A DNA stretch of 64,000 bases, from positions 45,098,758-45,162,757 of the forward strand of contig OX485805.1 of the NCBI GenBank assembly GCA_950295325.1, in the 5' to 3' direction. Of this stretch, positions 62,142-64,000 are shown piece after piece. Every line of letters begins with the position of its first letter. Position 1 is the stretch's first letter. Under the pieces are notes generated by a model. That model was not told the origin of the DNA, did not search any database, and was given only the letters and a program-made list of their open reading frames with translations. A program made the position numbers and the translations under genes. This DNA is from Polytrichum commune (lineage: Eukaryota; Streptophyta; Polytrichopsida; Polytrichales; Polytrichaceae).

Positions 62142-64000
62142 AACCAGCTAAAATCCGCCCCTTCACAACTTCTACCGGTTTTTTCAAGATTTGACCGGTT
62201 GCAAAGTTGTTGCCATTAATTTGGACCGGCCAGTATCCTATTTTTAAATTTTTTTTTCAAGTGATGGCTAATTTCCTCTTCATTGTAATGACAACTGGCC
62301 AAAAACTTGGGCATTGATAAGTAAGCCAATTTTCCAAAGTAGCAAAAAATTATATTTACAAACAACATACACCATTCAACAACAACGTCCAAAGACCATA
62401 TCAACATACAACAATAATCTGTAATGGTATCAACATCCAACAACAATGATCAACAATTCATTACATACAAGAAACAACAACAATGATCAACAATTTATTT
62501 ATAGCAGGAGTTGAACCTGAAATAACCCATCAATCAGTTGATGGCCATGGATTTATTCTTCTATCATACCTAGGTCTTAAAACTTCATATTAGATTTGAG
62601 GCCATAGCATGATAAAAGAGTAACCTAACATACCATACTATATACAAAAATGAAATTTGTCAATTGTTAGAGTCAAAATCAGCAATATCATCTTCACCTT
62701 CTAGAGATGAAAATGCCATGAAAGGTATCTCTGTGGATGTGAAAACAACCATCTAAACTTTGTAGAGTTCCTCCATAGAGCTATGGCTTCCATTAGTACA
62801 TCATCAAGATCACCACGAAGATCTTTCATAAACACACGCATAATACATTCTAAACGCTAGTTGTCAGCAATGAAATGCAATAATGAAGCAAAAGCTTTGC
62901 ATGTACACCATTCACCAAATCGCTACAAGCCTACAACGAACACATAACCTAAATGTGAGCGCTCTATGAAGCCCTTTTCTTCTTTTAGTCCAACTTTGCT
63001 CCGAACTGGCCACAATTTGCAATTTTGATAAGTTATTAACACCCAACTAAAGCTAATCGAACATTAACTTCGATTTTAACATTTACTGTTCATATTCTTC
63101 TCTTCTTCCCCGTTTTCCTTCTGTCTTATTTTGATTTCACTTAGAGTGCTCGTAAGTCCCTATTTCCTTGTATAAACTCAGCTGACGGCTCAACTTAACC
63201 CTTTCCCATTTTCCGGTTGATCCTCTACTTCATCCCCTCCGATCATCTCCCTTTTTACCCCTTTTATTTTATCGCACCCCAACCGATTTATGATTCTTTT
63301 CACTTTTTCTCCACGCCTAACTTGTTCTTCAATTCTATTTTAATTTTATTCTTACTTTTCGTGAGGACTGCTTTTGGAGATTCTAATATCATTTACCCTT
63401 GGTTGCTTAGTTCCAGTTTCCTTTCCAAACTGCCTGGACCACCGGCAGGTATTAAAGTGCTTAAGTTAATTGGGATACCGGTGGCGCCAATTTATTAACT
63501 TCAGATTTGAGTTCAAGCAGTTTAAGCAATTGGTTAAACTGTTAGGACTACGAAGATAATTAAGTCAAGCAAGATGGGGGTTTGGTTGCCGAAAAGGTAA
63601 ATGGGAATTAATCTGGTGGCGGAGGTATGACGGCTATGGCAGCAGGTGCAGCCAGAATTTCATTAAGGGGGCCGAAGGAACCCGGATTGGAGATCGAGGT
63701 TGGAAGTTGGGACCTGGGTTTCGAAAGAGAGCAGTAAGGTAGCGGTGCCAATTTCCGTCCAAATTTCAGATGTGCCTAGTTGGGATGCTGAAACTATTTT
63801 TTTTAATAAATTTTAAGCGCTCCGCAAAGCTGGTGCAAGAGCAACTATGAAAAAATCAAAATTTTCTAGCATGTCTATGATTCCCTACAAAATTTTAAAG
63901 GAAACCTTGTAGAGTGACCAACACTCGCACATAGGGTACGTGGTATATCCACAGGCTGGATTTCTAAAACCAACCGTTGGCAGCGCTGTGAACGGTAAAA
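62142..64000. other. Non-coding sequence to the window end
   Basis: CAACAA-rich repeats at 62360-62490. Pyrimidine-rich sequence at 63080-63420 could precede a gene, but no exon with a recognisable domain was found. Nothing else supported. Confidence 0.4.

Overview
Eukaryotic, AT-rich nuclear DNA from a land plant, most likely a moss or another bryophyte. The main reason is an intact-looking gene joining protein kinase, NB-ARC and LRR modules, an immune-receptor architecture known from mosses. Supporting signs are spliced plant-type genes (GT/AG introns) and dense hAT, MULE, CACTA and pogo-like elements. No prokaryotic operons, CRISPR arrays, rRNA or tRNA genes were seen.

Layout. 1-1267 holds a decayed minus-strand gene resembling DUF7869 proteins. 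1411-2290 is a dispersed repeat found again at 28050-28808. 3215-10772 is a large repeat or segmental duplication whose second copy starts at 38242; both copies carry the same older hAT-like MITE, 95-bp MITE and long-inverted-repeat MULE. 10804-19600 is a patchwork of repeat-family fragments, a pogo-like element (11142-11920), a 1.47-kb MULE (12469-13934) and duplicated decayed coding sequence. 19692-26089 is the kinase-NB-ARC-LRR gene (three exons, all junctions in phase). Its last exon contains 19 nearly identical 144-bp double-LRR units. The array continues to 27702 but is broken by a 35-bp net deletion, a 323-bp MITE with 8-bp target duplication, and frameshifts. 30453-35320 (minus) is a GH1 beta-glucosidase pseudogene with nine recognisable exons.

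The second duplicate block is interrupted at 44011-61604 by a 17.6-kb MULE-like transposon. It has perfect 36-bp terminal inverted repeats and a perfect 9-bp target duplication (CTCAATTAC), and the other copy of the block preserves the empty site near 10194. The element carries a decayed MULE transposase with a SWIM zinc finger (54956-57803, minus), a C2H2 zinc-finger gene (46332-53887) and several tandem-repeat blocks. A 6.2-kb CACTA element (47425-53636, 3-bp target duplication AAA) splits the zinc-finger gene. The 1.47-kb element at 12469-13934 is an internally deleted relative, inserted in the opposite orientation. The nesting gives a relative chronology: duplicate block, then giant MULE, then CACTA.

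Limits: alignments, splice sites and family names were read by eye, without any search. Exon models inside the CACTA element and the DUF assignments are tentative.
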